This document shows, piece after piece, positions 18,347 to 26,782 of a DNA stretch of 64,000 bases (within the stretch, counting starts at the first letter, position 1; each line of letters starts with the position of its first letter). The DNA lies in assembly GCA_903834515.1 (NCBI GenBank), contig CAILJM010000036.1, positions 62,001-126,000 of the forward strand, read 5' to 3'. The notes under the pieces were generated by a model. The model ran no database searches. It was not told the DNA's origin and worked only from the letters and a program-made list of their open reading frames with translations. The DNA comes from an uncultured Actinomycetes bacterium (GTDB lineage: Bacteria > Actinomycetota > Actinomycetes > Nanopelagicales > Nanopelagicaceae). The position numbers were made by a program, and so were the translations under genes.

Positions 18347-19837
18347 TTAATCGATGGTACGAACTGCACCCTTGAAGTGCTTCTTGGCGCCAAGTGCCCA
18401 CCAGAGAAGTGCTCCACCAATAACTACAAGGAAAGTAATTGGTGTGTAATTTGCAGCCTTGATGTTGAAGTCCTTGCTCCACCAGACACCTGCAGGTGTT
18501 GTTGGCATGATGAAGTAGATGGAGACGAAGACGATCTCCAAAACAGCAAGCGGAGCCATCCACTTCCACTTCTTTCCAAGGTTCCACTCGCCCTGCTGGA
18601 AGGAGTCACCCTTGCGCCAGCGGAGATAGATGGGAATTGCAAAGGAGCCAAAGAGGCCAATAACTGCCATCGATGTGACAGCGAAGAATGCAACGGCTGA
18701 CCAAAGGGCTGGCAGAGTTACGACAAGAGCTGCGGCACCGAGACCAAATGCGGCATGGGATGGGTTCTTGTTCTTATCAAGCTTTGTCCAGTACTTATTT
18801 CCAGGTACGGCCTTATCGCGTGAGAAGGCGAAGAGCATGCGAGAGCCTGCAGTGATACAAGACATTCCGCAGAAGAATTGACCGAGACAGGTAATGATCA
18901 AGATGATCTTTGCCCAACCGCCAGAGACAGCTGAGTCGAAGATTGCCTGTACCGCACCGCCAGCCTTCGTGATGCCAGCTTCGTCAGTTGCTGCGAAGAG
19001 GAATGAAAGTAGGAGTATCCACCCAGCAACTGCAGAGTAGGCAATCGACTTCCAGAGTCCTTGAGCAGCAGCCTTGCCAGCTTGGCCAGTCTCTTCTGAA
19101 ACGTGAGCTGAAGCATCAAAGCCGGTGATTGTGTATTGAGTGAGCAAGAAGCCCAAAGGCAATACATAGATCCAGAATGAACTGTGAGAGAAGCCGCTGT
19201 TGTTGATCTGGTGTGAGAAGACCCAATGTGCGCTTTGATGGCGAGTTGGGATCAAAATCAAAATCAAGATAATTGCGGCTACGCCAAAGACGTGAACCCA
19301 GACGTTGATTCCTTGCAACTTATGAATGAAGTTTGCGCCCCAGATATTCATGGCAATGTGGATGAGGAGGGTGATAAAGAAGACCAAGAAGATCGTCTTG
19401 AGATTGCCTGGATCGAAAGATTTGGAGTATTTATTTGCGGTGTAGGTGAAGAAGTTGGCGAAGCCGTAATCCACACCTGCTGTGACGGTGATTAATCCGA
19501 GGAGGTTCAACCATCCTGTGACCCAGCCGTGAATTGGCTTACCAAGGTTTAACGCCCAGTAATAAATTCCGCCGGCTGTTGGCATTGCTGAGACGAGCTC
19601 TGCCATAACCAATCCGATGAGCATGATGAGGCCTGCGATAACTGGCCAACCAAGGGAGATGGCAACAGGGCCACCGTTATTCCACGCTTGTGCAAAGGTC
19701 GTGAAGCAACCCGAGAGAATCGAGATGATCGAGAAGGAGATCGCGAAGTTGTGGAATCCGCTCCACTTTCGATCAAATTCCTGTTTATAGCCGAGTTCAG
19801 CAAGCTTGCGAGCATCAGCATCGTTTGAATTAACCAT
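18347..19837 (-). CDS. APC superfamily amino-acid/amine permease
   Basis: 496 residues and about twelve transmembrane helices. Early features: FHNFAISFSIISILSGCFTTF and ELVSAMPTAGGIYYWA, the unwound substrate helix of amino-acid/GABA/choline permeases. The start at 19837 is preferred over 19888 because the protein there begins MVNSNDADARKLAELGYKQ, the usual short cytoplasmic leader. It is divergent from the glutamine-synthetase-like gene and probably brings in its amine or amino-acid substrate. A terminator follows. Confidence 0.9.
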   Translation of the reverse strand: MVNSNDADARKLAELGYKQEFDRKWSGFHNFAISFSIISILSGCFTTFAQAWNNGGPVAISLGWPVIAGLIMLIGLVMAELVSAMPTAGGIYYWALNLGKPIHGWVTGWLNLLGLITVTAGVDYGFANFFTYTANKYSKSFDPGNLKTIFLVFFITLLIHIAMNIWGANFIHKLQGINVWVHVFGVAAIILILILIPTRHQSAHWVFSHQINNSGFSHSSFWIYVLPLGFLLTQYTITGFDASAHVSEETGQAGKAAAQGLWKSIAYSAVAGWILLLSFLFAATDEAGITKAGGAVQAIFDSAVSGGWAKIILIITCLGQFFCGMSCITAGSRMLFAFSRDKAVPGNKYWTKLDKNKNPSHAAFGLGAAALVVTLPALWSAVAFFAVTSMAVIGLFGSFAIPIYLRWRKGDSFQQGEWNLGKKWKWMAPLAVLEIVFVSIYFIMPTTPAGVWWSKDFNIKAANYTPITFLVVIGGALLWWALGAKKHFKGAVRTID

Positions 19838-20067
19838 TGAGCAATGTCCACCCTTCCTAGATGTTGGGAAAAGTGTGCAGTGAGTCACTCCGAATTACTA
19901 GTACCAAAGGGGGAAATAGGTCGACGATTTAGCGGGAATCCCCCCTTCAGTGAGGGTTCGATACGGGAAAAGCATTGTTCGCCCACGCTCAACCGAGTAG
20001 CCTCAAGCACCTCAGAGTCAGCCTTATTGCCTGGCCTGATTGCGCCTATCTCTCGAAAGGAGCCATC
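19838..20067. other. Divergent control region, permease / GS-like gene
   Basis: A 230-bp non-coding stretch between two outward-facing genes of the amine cluster. It holds an imperfect inverted repeat, AAGGGGGAA at 19907-19915 against TCCCCCCTT at 19940-19948, a plausible operator. No known factor site is recognised. Confidence 0.35.
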
Positions 20068-21414
20068 GTGCTCTCCCTGGAACAGCTCCGCGACGATATT
20101 GAAAATGGCCGGATCGATACCGTGGTCGTCGGCGTGACCGATATGCAGGGCCGCATGCAGGGTAAGCGGATCCACGCGCCCTTCTTCTTGGCCGATACTC
20201 TTCAAAACGGCACCGAGGGCTGCAATTACTTGTTGGCCGTCGATATCGACATGAATACGGTGCAGGGTTATGACGTCTCCTCATGGGAGACCGGTTACGC
20301 CGATATGGGCATGAGTCCAGATCTCAACACCCTTCGATACCTGCCATGGCATGAGGGAACAGCGATGGTTGTGGCAGATCTCGTAGATCACCACCGCGAG
20401 GGAATTTCAGTCTCGCCTCGCACAATCTTGAAACGCCAACTTGAAAGGCTCGACAGAGCGGGAATGGTCGCCATGTGTGGCACCGAACTCGAATTTATTG
20501 TCTTCAATAATACCTATGAAGAAGCGTGGGATAAGGGCTACACCGGACTGACTCCTGCGAATCAATACAACGTTGATTATTCCTTAACCGGAACCGCTCG
20601 CGTTGAAAAATTACTACGCGCGATTCGCCTCGGAATGGCTGGTGCGGGACTTACAGTGGAATCTGCGAAGGGCGAATGTAATTTAGGTCAGCATGAAATT
20701 GCCTTCCGTTATGAGGATGCGCTCGCTACCTGCGACAACCACTCGATTTACAAGATGGGTGCAAAAGAGATTGCATCACAGCAGGGATGCGCACTCACCT
20801 TCATGGCAAAGTTCAATGAGAAGGAAGGAAGCTCTTGCCACATTCACCTCTCATTCCGTGACAAGGATGGCGGTGCAGTCCTTGCCGGAGATGCTGGCGA
20901 TGGCATGAGCGAGCTTGGTCGTCATTACCTTGCTGGACTTCAGGCGCATCTTCGCGAGCTCTCTCTGCTCTTTGCGCCAAATATCAACTCTTATAAGCGT
21001 TACCAGCCAGGAACCTTTGCACCGACAGCGATTAAGTGGGGACGAGATAATCGCACCTGTGCACTTCGCCTCGTCGGCCAAGGCCACTCATTACGCGTTG
21101 AAAACCGTGTACCAGGTGGAGATGCAAACCCATATCTTGCGGTTGCGGGAATGGTTGCTGCCGGACTTGATGGAATTGAAAAGAAGCTAGCGCTGGAACC
21201 AATTTTCACCGGCAATGCTTACGCTCTTGATACATCACGCGTTCCAACATCGCTCCAGGAGGCTCGCGATCTCTGGGCAAATAGCACATGGGTGCGCGAT
21301 ACCTTTGGCGAAGATGTTCAAAAGCACTACACACATATGGCAGATACTGAACTCGATGCCTTTTCACGGGCAGTTACAGATTGGGAGCGATTCCGCGGAT
21401 TTGAGCGGATGTAA
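20068..21414 (+). CDS. Glutamine synthetase-like gamma-glutamyl-amine ligase
   Basis: 448 residues. GS fold with VGVTDMQGRMQGKR near the N-terminus, TELEFIVF and NEKEGSSCHIHLSF in the ammonium/glutamate region, and NSYKRYQPGTFAPTA later. The SSCHIH form in place of GSGMHxH, and the absence of a tyrosine adenylylation loop, mark the PuuA/GlnA3/GlnA4-like group that joins glutamate to amines (putrescine, polyamines, ethanolamine) rather than making glutamine. Start is GTG 20068 with AAAGGAG six bases upstream; a longer frame begins at 19975. The aldehyde dehydrogenase follows 3 bp later. Confidence 0.88.
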   Translation: MLSLEQLRDDIENGRIDTVVVGVTDMQGRMQGKRIHAPFFLADTLQNGTEGCNYLLAVDIDMNTVQGYDVSSWETGYADMGMSPDLNTLRYLPWHEGTAMVVADLVDHHREGISVSPRTILKRQLERLDRAGMVAMCGTELEFIVFNNTYEEAWDKGYTGLTPANQYNVDYSLTGTARVEKLLRAIRLGMAGAGLTVESAKGECNLGQHEIAFRYEDALATCDNHSIYKMGAKEIASQQGCALTFMAKFNEKEGSSCHIHLSFRDKDGGAVLAGDAGDGMSELGRHYLAGLQAHLRELSLLFAPNINSYKRYQPGTFAPTAIKWGRDNRTCALRLVGQGHSLRVENRVPGGDANPYLAVAGMVAAGLDGIEKKLALEPIFTGNAYALDTSRVPTSLQEARDLWANSTWVRDTFGEDVQKHYTHMADTELDAFSRAVTDWERFRGFERM

Positions 21415-21417
21415 ATC

Positions 21418-22782
21418 ATGAGCACATACACAATTATCAATCCAACCACTGAGACTGCTGTTCGAGATGTTGCCTTGGCAGATATCGCGCAGACCGATGC
21501 GATCATCATGAAGGCTGCAACAGCCTTTGAAACCTGGCGCAAAGTAAATCCTGGCGATCGAGCAAGATTGCTCCGTAAGTTTGCTGCCATTGTTGATGAC
21601 CACATTGAAGAACTCGCCCAACTTGAAGTGCTTAACTCTGGCCACACCATCGGCAATGCTCGCTGGGAAGCTGGCAATGTCCGTGATGTTCTAAACTATT
21701 ACAGCGCAGCGCCAGAACGGCTCTTCGGTCGACAGATTCCAGTACCTAACGGCATCGATGTCACGTTCAAAGAACCACTCGGAGTCGTCGGAATTATTGT
21801 TCCGTGGAACTTCCCAATGCCGATCGCCGGTTGGGGATTTGGCCCAGCATTGGCCGCTGGTAATACCGTTGTATTGAAGCCAGCTGAACTCACTCCACTT
21901 ACCGCTATTCGATTAGGCGAACTCGCACTCCTTGCTGGCATTCCAGAAGGCGTATTCAATGTGATTCCAGGTAAGGGATCTATCGTTGGCGAGCGTTTTG
22001 TGACAAATCCAATTGTCCGCAAAGTTGTCTTTACTGGTTCAACTACCGTTGGCAAACAGATCATGCGCGGAAGTGCAGATCAAGTGAAGCGCGTGACTCT
22101 CGAACTTGGCGGAAAGAGCGCAAATATAATCTTTGCAAATGCCGATATCGAGAAAGCCGCCGCAGGTGCACCAGGTGCGGTATTTGATAACGCTGGTCAG
22201 GATTGCTGCGCACGTTCTCGTATTCTGGTTGAGCGCTCTGTCTATGAGAAATTTATGTCCCACTTTGAGAGCGCAGTAAAGAAGTTTCGTGTCGAAGATC
22301 CATCGCTAGATTCTGCAGAGATGGGGCCGCTCATCTCGGCAGGACAACTCGCGCGGGTTAAAGAGTATGTACCTGACAATAGTGAGGTTGCATTCCAAGG
22401 CAGTAAGCCAGAAGGCCCTGGATATTGGTTTGCGCCAACGGTTCTCACTCCAAAAGATGAGAGCGATCGCGCATACCGTGAAGAAATATTTGGTCCAGTC
22501 GTATCAGTACTTCCATTTGAAGATGAAGCCGATGCGATTCGTATCGCCAACAACTCTGAATATGGACTCTCTGGGTCGATCTGGTCTCGCGATATTGGTC
22601 AGGCAGTTCGCGTCTCTCGCGCCGTTGAAGCTGGCAATCTCTCCGTCAACTCGAACTCATCGGTTCGCTATTGGACACCTTTTGGTGGCTACAAGCAATC
22701 TGGTTTGGGACGCGAGCTTGGACCAGATGCGCTCGACTCATTTACCGAGACGAAGAACGTCTTCTTCGATACTCAAGCCTAG
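21418..22782 (+). CDS. NAD(P)-dependent aldehyde dehydrogenase
   Basis: 454 residues. VPWNFPMP cofactor motif, FTGSTTVGK, catalytic Glu in TLELGGKSAN and catalytic Cys in NAGQDCCAR. Coupled to the gamma-glutamyl ligase gene, it most likely oxidises a gamma-glutamyl-aminoaldehyde or free aminoaldehyde, as PuuC does. The amine oxidase step of a Puu-like path is not seen in the window. Specificity is inferred from context. Confidence 0.9.
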   Translation: MSTYTIINPTTETAVRDVALADIAQTDAIIMKAATAFETWRKVNPGDRARLLRKFAAIVDDHIEELAQLEVLNSGHTIGNARWEAGNVRDVLNYYSAAPERLFGRQIPVPNGIDVTFKEPLGVVGIIVPWNFPMPIAGWGFGPALAAGNTVVLKPAELTPLTAIRLGELALLAGIPEGVFNVIPGKGSIVGERFVTNPIVRKVVFTGSTTVGKQIMRGSADQVKRVTLELGGKSANIIFANADIEKAAAGAPGAVFDNAGQDCCARSRILVERSVYEKFMSHFESAVKKFRVEDPSLDSAEMGPLISAGQLARVKEYVPDNSEVAFQGSKPEGPGYWFAPTVLTPKDESDRAYREEIFGPVVSVLPFEDEADAIRIANNSEYGLSGSIWSRDIGQAVRVSRAVEAGNLSVNSNSSVRYWTPFGGYKQSGLGRELGPDALDSFTETKNVFFDTQA

Positions 22783-22793
22783 TTAATCAAACC

Positions 22794-22843
22794 AACTCAC
22801 GTACTTTCGGGAACTCACGTACTTTCGGGAACTCAAGTACTTT
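22794..22843. repeat. Tandem 18-bp repeat (2.8 copies)
   Basis: Two identical copies of AACTCACGTACTTTCGGG and a partial third with one change (AACTCAAGTACTTT). They fill the gap between the aldehyde dehydrogenase stop and the next promoter. Confidence 0.9.
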
Positions 22844-22855
22844 AGAAAAAAGGAA

Positions 22856-22861
22856 TAGACT
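22856..22861 (+). promoter_or_regulatory. -10 element, leaderless class II amidotransferase
   Basis: TAGACT ends 7 nt before the ATG at 22869. Confidence 0.45.
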
Positions 22862-22868
22862 TACTCAC

Positions 22869-23609
22869 ATGTGTCGCTTAATGGGTTATGTATCGCAGAA
22901 GGATTACTCCTTATCTGAATTTGCCGGTCCCCACTTCGAGGATTTCGCTGCGCTCTCATCTAGGCATTGCGATGGCTGGGGAGTCGTCGAGCTTGAGGCT
23001 GGAACCACGCAGCCAACTCTCGTCGTCGAACCTACCCAGGCAAGCACAAGCGAGAAATTCAAGAAGATCGCAGTCGATACAAAGAGCAATGGTTCATTGC
23101 TCCACCTTCGCTGGGCGACTTCTGGCTTATCCGTCAAAGAGGGAAATACTCACCCATTCACACATGGCGAAATATCTTTCATCCATAATGGCGGCGTCAT
23201 GCCATCAAACTCAATGGATGCATTTATCGACGCTGATCTCTTTGAGGGAATGCGCGGGGATACCGATAGTGAGCGCTACTTCGCGACGATTATTACCGAG
23301 GTACGTAAGCTCGGCCTCGTCGACGGAATTGTTGCTGCGGTCCGTCTTATCCGCGAAAAATGTGATTATTCGAGCCTCAATGCGATGATTCTTACACCTC
23401 ATCAGATGATCATTGTGAATGAGCACAACTTTAAGCGAATTCCTGCCGGTGAAACCGAAGAGTATTACGACCTTTATTATCGAAAGGATGCTGACGGGGT
23501 ACTCGTGGCATCGAGTGGCTGGGATCAGACTGGGTGGACCATGATTGATAATCATCGTGCGCTTGTCATCGATCGGGTTACCTTCGATATTGAAGAATTT
23601 GTTTTGTGA
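22869..23609 (+). CDS. Class II glutamine amidotransferase
   Basis: 246 residues. Starts MCRLMGY, so the N-terminal nucleophile Cys2 is exposed after Met removal. HLRWATSG, NTHPFTHG and FIHNGGV form the glutamine pocket of the Ntn-hydrolase fold (YafJ/EgtC-like). A stand-alone enzyme of this type hydrolyses glutamine or gamma-glutamyl amides, and here could release glutamate from gamma-glutamylated intermediates made by the neighbour ligase. That role is inferred. A longer frame to 22671 lies inside the aldehyde dehydrogenase and is rejected. Confidence 0.88.
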   Translation: MCRLMGYVSQKDYSLSEFAGPHFEDFAALSSRHCDGWGVVELEAGTTQPTLVVEPTQASTSEKFKKIAVDTKSNGSLLHLRWATSGLSVKEGNTHPFTHGEISFIHNGGVMPSNSMDAFIDADLFEGMRGDTDSERYFATIITEVRKLGLVDGIVAAVRLIREKCDYSSLNAMILTPHQMIIVNEHNFKRIPAGETEEYYDLYYRKDADGVLVASSGWDQTGWTMIDNHRALVIDRVTFDIEEFVL

Positions 23610-24538
23610 GTAGTCGCCACACCTTTTCAAAGAATTCTTGGCTTCCTGGGTTTGTAGCCCTTGGCATTGCATGGGGAAGTTCCTTCCTCTTTATTAAGTG
23701 GGGCCTCGTCACTCTCACGGCAGTTGGTGTTGCATTTCTTCGTTGTTCGATTGGGGCGTTAACACTTCTCGCTTTCTCACTGGCCACTAAGACCAAGTTG
23801 CCCAATAAACCTAGACATTGGTTACACCTCGCTGTTGTTGCCTTCTTGCTCAATGCTGGGCCGGGTTACCTCTTCGCTGTAGGTGAGACACATGTCAGTA
23901 GCGTGATGGCAGGTTTGCTCAATGCGACGACGCCATTAATGACGGTTATCGTCATTACATTTGCCTTTCGTGAACAGAAGATCAATCGCGACCAATCAAT
24001 CGGCGTTGCCATCGGGTTCCTAGGAATCGCACTCCTGACAGGTGCTTTTAACGGATTGCCCGGTAGTGACTGGAAGGGAATCCTCGGTCTACTTCTGGCG
24101 ACATTCCTCTACGGAATTTCGGCACCGTACTCCAAACGCTTTGTCGCGCCACTGCACTACAGCTCAACCGCACTTGCCACTGGCCAAGTAATCTCTGCCG
24201 CCGTTCTACTCGCACCCTTTGCGCTCATTGGTGGCATCACTCACTCTTCCTGGAATGCAAAGTCGCTCTGGGGCATGCTCGCACTTGGGGCGATTGGCAC
24301 CGGCTTCGCCTACATCTGGAACTTCCGGAATGTTCGCTTGGCGGGGAGCGCGGTCGCTAGCACCGTCACCTACATGACTCCGCTCGTCGCGACGCTCCTC
24401 GGAATCTGGCTTTTAAACGAGCCATTTAAGATCACGCAACTCTTTGGCGGATCCCTCGTCTTGCTCTCGGCAGCTCTCGTCCAAAAGAAGTTCTCTCTGA
24501 CCGATAAGTTCAGCAAAAAGTTCAGCAAAAAGTTATAG
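23606..24538 (+). CDS. DMT superfamily (EamA) transporter
   Basis: 310 residues with ten helices in two EamA repeats (about 10-140 and 155-290). The GTG start overlaps the amidotransferase stop (GTGA). Family members export amino acids or metabolites. The tail DKFSKKFSKKL comes from a duplicated 12-bp unit. Confidence 0.87.
   Translation: MSSRHTFSKNSWLPGFVALGIAWGSSFLFIKWGLVTLTAVGVAFLRCSIGALTLLAFSLATKTKLPNKPRHWLHLAVVAFLLNAGPGYLFAVGETHVSSVMAGLLNATTPLMTVIVITFAFREQKINRDQSIGVAIGFLGIALLTGAFNGLPGSDWKGILGLLLATFLYGISAPYSKRFVAPLHYSSTALATGQVISAAVLLAPFALIGGITHSSWNAKSLWGMLALGAIGTGFAYIWNFRNVRLAGSAVASTVTYMTPLVATLLGIWLLNEPFKITQLFGGSLVLLSAALVQKKFSLTDKFSKKFSKKL
24506..24535. repeat. Tandem 12-bp repeat at gene end
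   Basis: AAGTTCAGCAAA occurs twice, then a partial AAGTTA that enters the stop codon of the EamA gene. It encodes KFSKKFSKKL. Confidence 0.85.
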
Positions 24539-24643
24539 CCAAAATCGACCAATCGGGCTTGCCTGAGATTTCAGGGGTAGTACGGTTCTCCCTGTATCTG
24601 TTCACGCTTCTTCGGATGCCCTCTCCAACCTGGAGGTCAACTC

Positions 24644-26077
24644 ATGTCAAGCTCACCACAAACTCACGAACACAAGCTCGCACCAAATGTCCTGGGACTT
24701 TTTGAGTCAGCGGTAATGGGTGTTGCAGGATCAGCTCCTGCATATTCCATCGCAGCCTCAACCGCTCTCTTGGTAGGTGCAGTTGGTCTTGCTGGTCCCG
24801 CAGCTCTTCTTTACTGTGGAATCGCAATGTTTGGAATCGTCTTTGCTTTCAATTACCTTGGTCGCACCGAATCTAACTCTGGTGCAACATATGCCTGGGT
24901 TCGTCGTGGTCTCCACCCAGCACTCGGATATATCGCTGGTTGGTCACTTCTTATGTGTTCTTCCATATTCATGGTGGCGGCAACCCTGCCGGCTGGGTCT
25001 TCTTTCCTTGGGCTCTTCTCTGAAAAGCTATCGAACAGCAAGGGATGGGTAACGCTCTTTGGAACTGTCTTCTTCCTTTTGATGGTTGCAGCAGTCGCCT
25101 TCGGCGTAACGATCACCGCAAAAGTTCAAGTTCTTATGTCAACGATTGAAGTTGGCCTCCTTGCACTCTTCGCGATCCTGGCAATCTTTCATGGCACAAA
25201 GACTCACACATTCTCTTGGCATTGGTTCTCGCCAACATCCTTTGGTACTTCTCAGAAGTTCTTTGCTGGCGCACTTGTCGCCGCTTTCTATTACTGGGGT
25301 TGGGATGTAACTGCGAACTTGAACGAAGAGACAAAGGGATCACACAAGACCCCTGGTCAAGGAGCGATCATCGGCATGATCATCACCTTCATGCTCTTTG
25401 AAGTCTTTACAGTTGGATCAAATATGGTCCTCAGCGATAAGGACATCGCAGATAACTCTGCAAATATTCTCGGCGTCTTGGGTCAAAAGGTATGGCCTGG
25501 CACTCCTGGTAAGTTGATTGTCGTTGCAGTGCTTCTCTCAACAGTTGCAACTCTTGAGACTCAACTGATTCAGGTAACTCGTACCATGTTCTCAATGGGT
25601 CGCGATGGCACACTTGCTCGTTCATTCGGCAAGGTCCATAAGAAGTACCAGACACCGATTGTCGCAACAATGACAATTACTGTGGTCGGCATCGGACTCT
25701 TCGTCGGTTCACAATTCATCGGATCACTTGGCACCATCATGACTGATGCAATTGCTGCGATTGGCGTCCAGATTTCGATCTACTATGCGTTAGCCGGTTT
25801 CTCGGTCGTAGTTCTTTTCCGAAAGATGATCTTCAAGAGCTTTAAGAATTTCATCCTTATGGGCCTATGGCCACTCATCGGCGCACTCTTCATGAGCATC
25901 ATGTTCATCAAGGTCATCCCTACCCTCGATACCCTGACAAAGGTTGTCGGCTTTGGAACCATCGCTTTGGGATTGATCCCAATGCTCTGGTACTGGTCGC
26001 GCGGACATGTCTACTTCAAGATGCCAACAAAGGCTGAGCGTCTTGCTGTACTTCACGAGTTCGAGCACAACCTCTAA
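24644..26077 (+). CDS. APC superfamily amino-acid permease
   Basis: 477 residues, twelve or so helices. ESAVMGVAGSAPAYSIAAST is the typical first helix and TESNSGATYAWVRRG the following loop. GGAGGT lies 8 nt before the ATG. A second APC permease near the amine cluster, different in family from the one at 18347-19837. Substrate probably an amino acid or polyamine. A terminator follows. Confidence 0.9.
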   Translation: MSSSPQTHEHKLAPNVLGLFESAVMGVAGSAPAYSIAASTALLVGAVGLAGPAALLYCGIAMFGIVFAFNYLGRTESNSGATYAWVRRGLHPALGYIAGWSLLMCSSIFMVAATLPAGSSFLGLFSEKLSNSKGWVTLFGTVFFLLMVAAVAFGVTITAKVQVLMSTIEVGLLALFAILAIFHGTKTHTFSWHWFSPTSFGTSQKFFAGALVAAFYYWGWDVTANLNEETKGSHKTPGQGAIIGMIITFMLFEVFTVGSNMVLSDKDIADNSANILGVLGQKVWPGTPGKLIVVAVLLSTVATLETQLIQVTRTMFSMGRDGTLARSFGKVHKKYQTPIVATMTITVVGIGLFVGSQFIGSLGTIMTDAIAAIGVQISIYYALAGFSVVVLFRKMIFKSFKNFILMGLWPLIGALFMSIMFIKVIPTLDTLTKVVGFGTIALGLIPMLWYWSRGHVYFKMPTKAERLAVLHEFEHNL

Positions 26078-26091
26078 ACCTCAACAAAGTT

Positions 26092-26130
26092 CAACTGCCG
26101 CTTCCAAGAAATTGGGGCGGCAGTTTTTCT
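26092..26130 (+). terminator. Terminator after APC permease
   Basis: AACTGCCGC / GCGGCAGTT stem with a 14-16 nt loop followed by a T-rich run. Confidence 0.85.
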
Positions 26131-26137
26131 TTTACCG

Positions 26138-26143
26138 TACCCT
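26138..26143 (+). promoter_or_regulatory. -10 element, leaderless TRIC-like gene
   Basis: TACCCT ends 6 nt before the GTG at 26150. Confidence 0.5.
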
Positions 26144-26149
26144 TATCGT

Positions 26150-26782
26150 GTGATTACGACTCCGCTAGTCAATGGGTTAGACCTTGTAGCAACCTTCGCC
26201 TTCGCTCTTGTGGGTGCTCGGGTAGCGGCGGCAAAGGGATTGGATTACGGCGGAATCCTTCTGATTTCAGCAGTTTCGTCATTGACGGGTGGAACATTCC
26301 GAAATGTATTTCTTGGGCAACGTCCACCATGGATATTGCATGCGTGGCTCTTCTCTGCAGTTCTACTCGCCTTTGTTGTCACGGTGATCGCAAAGAATGT
26401 AAAGCCAGTCGGTAGATTTATGTTATCCCTTGATACCTTCGGCCTAGCGGTCGCTACCGCCTCCAGCGCAAATTATGCGATTTCATATGGAGCCGGATTT
26501 GTTGGTGCACTTGTTCTTGCCGTGCTTGGCGCAGTGCTTGGGGGACTTCTACGCGATCTCTTCTGCCAAGTAGAGCCAGTACTTCTTCATCGCGAGACGA
26601 TCGGAACATCATGCTTTGCCGGCGCGCTGCTCTATCTCACTCTTCAACACTTCGATTTTTCAACATTGATATGCGCCTTTTCATCAGGAGTCGTAGTCAT
26701 TCTCGTTCGCGAGCTATCAATCCACTTTGATTGGGACCTCCCAAAGTTGATTCATGAGCGCCATGAGCGCCATGAGCTCTAG
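26150..26782 (+). CDS. TRIC/UPF0126 family cation channel
   Basis: 210 residues in two homologous three-helix repeats, with the glycine-rich motif SSLTGGTFRNVFLG in the first and LGAVLGGLLRDLFC in the second, characteristic of prokaryotic trimeric intracellular cation (TRIC) channels. They conduct monovalent cations. GTG start, probably leaderless. Its 3' end encodes HERHERHEL from a triplicated 9-mer and overlaps the next gene. Confidence 0.87.
   Translation: MITTPLVNGLDLVATFAFALVGARVAAAKGLDYGGILLISAVSSLTGGTFRNVFLGQRPPWILHAWLFSAVLLAFVVTVIAKNVKPVGRFMLSLDTFGLAVATASSANYAISYGAGFVGALVLAVLGAVLGGLLRDLFCQVEPVLLHRETIGTSCFAGALLYLTLQHFDFSTLICAFSSGVVVILVRELSIHFDWDLPKLIHERHERHEL
26753..26779. repeat. 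Three tandem 9-bp repeats at a gene overlap
   Basis: CATGAGCGC twice and CATGAGCTC once. They encode HERHERHEL at the end of the TRIC gene and, in the +1 frame, MSAMSAMSS at the front of the ROK gene, giving it three successive ATG codons. Confidence 0.9.

Noticed and set aside
20068-21414. Housekeeping glutamine synthetase (GlnA1)
   Set aside because: SSCHIH motif, no adenylylation tyrosine loop seen, and an amine-cluster context point to a gamma-glutamyl-amine ligase.
26092-26130. Riboswitch ahead of the TRIC-like gene
   Set aside because: The hairpin has a clear T run and sits after the permease stop, so it is a terminator; the next gene is leaderless.
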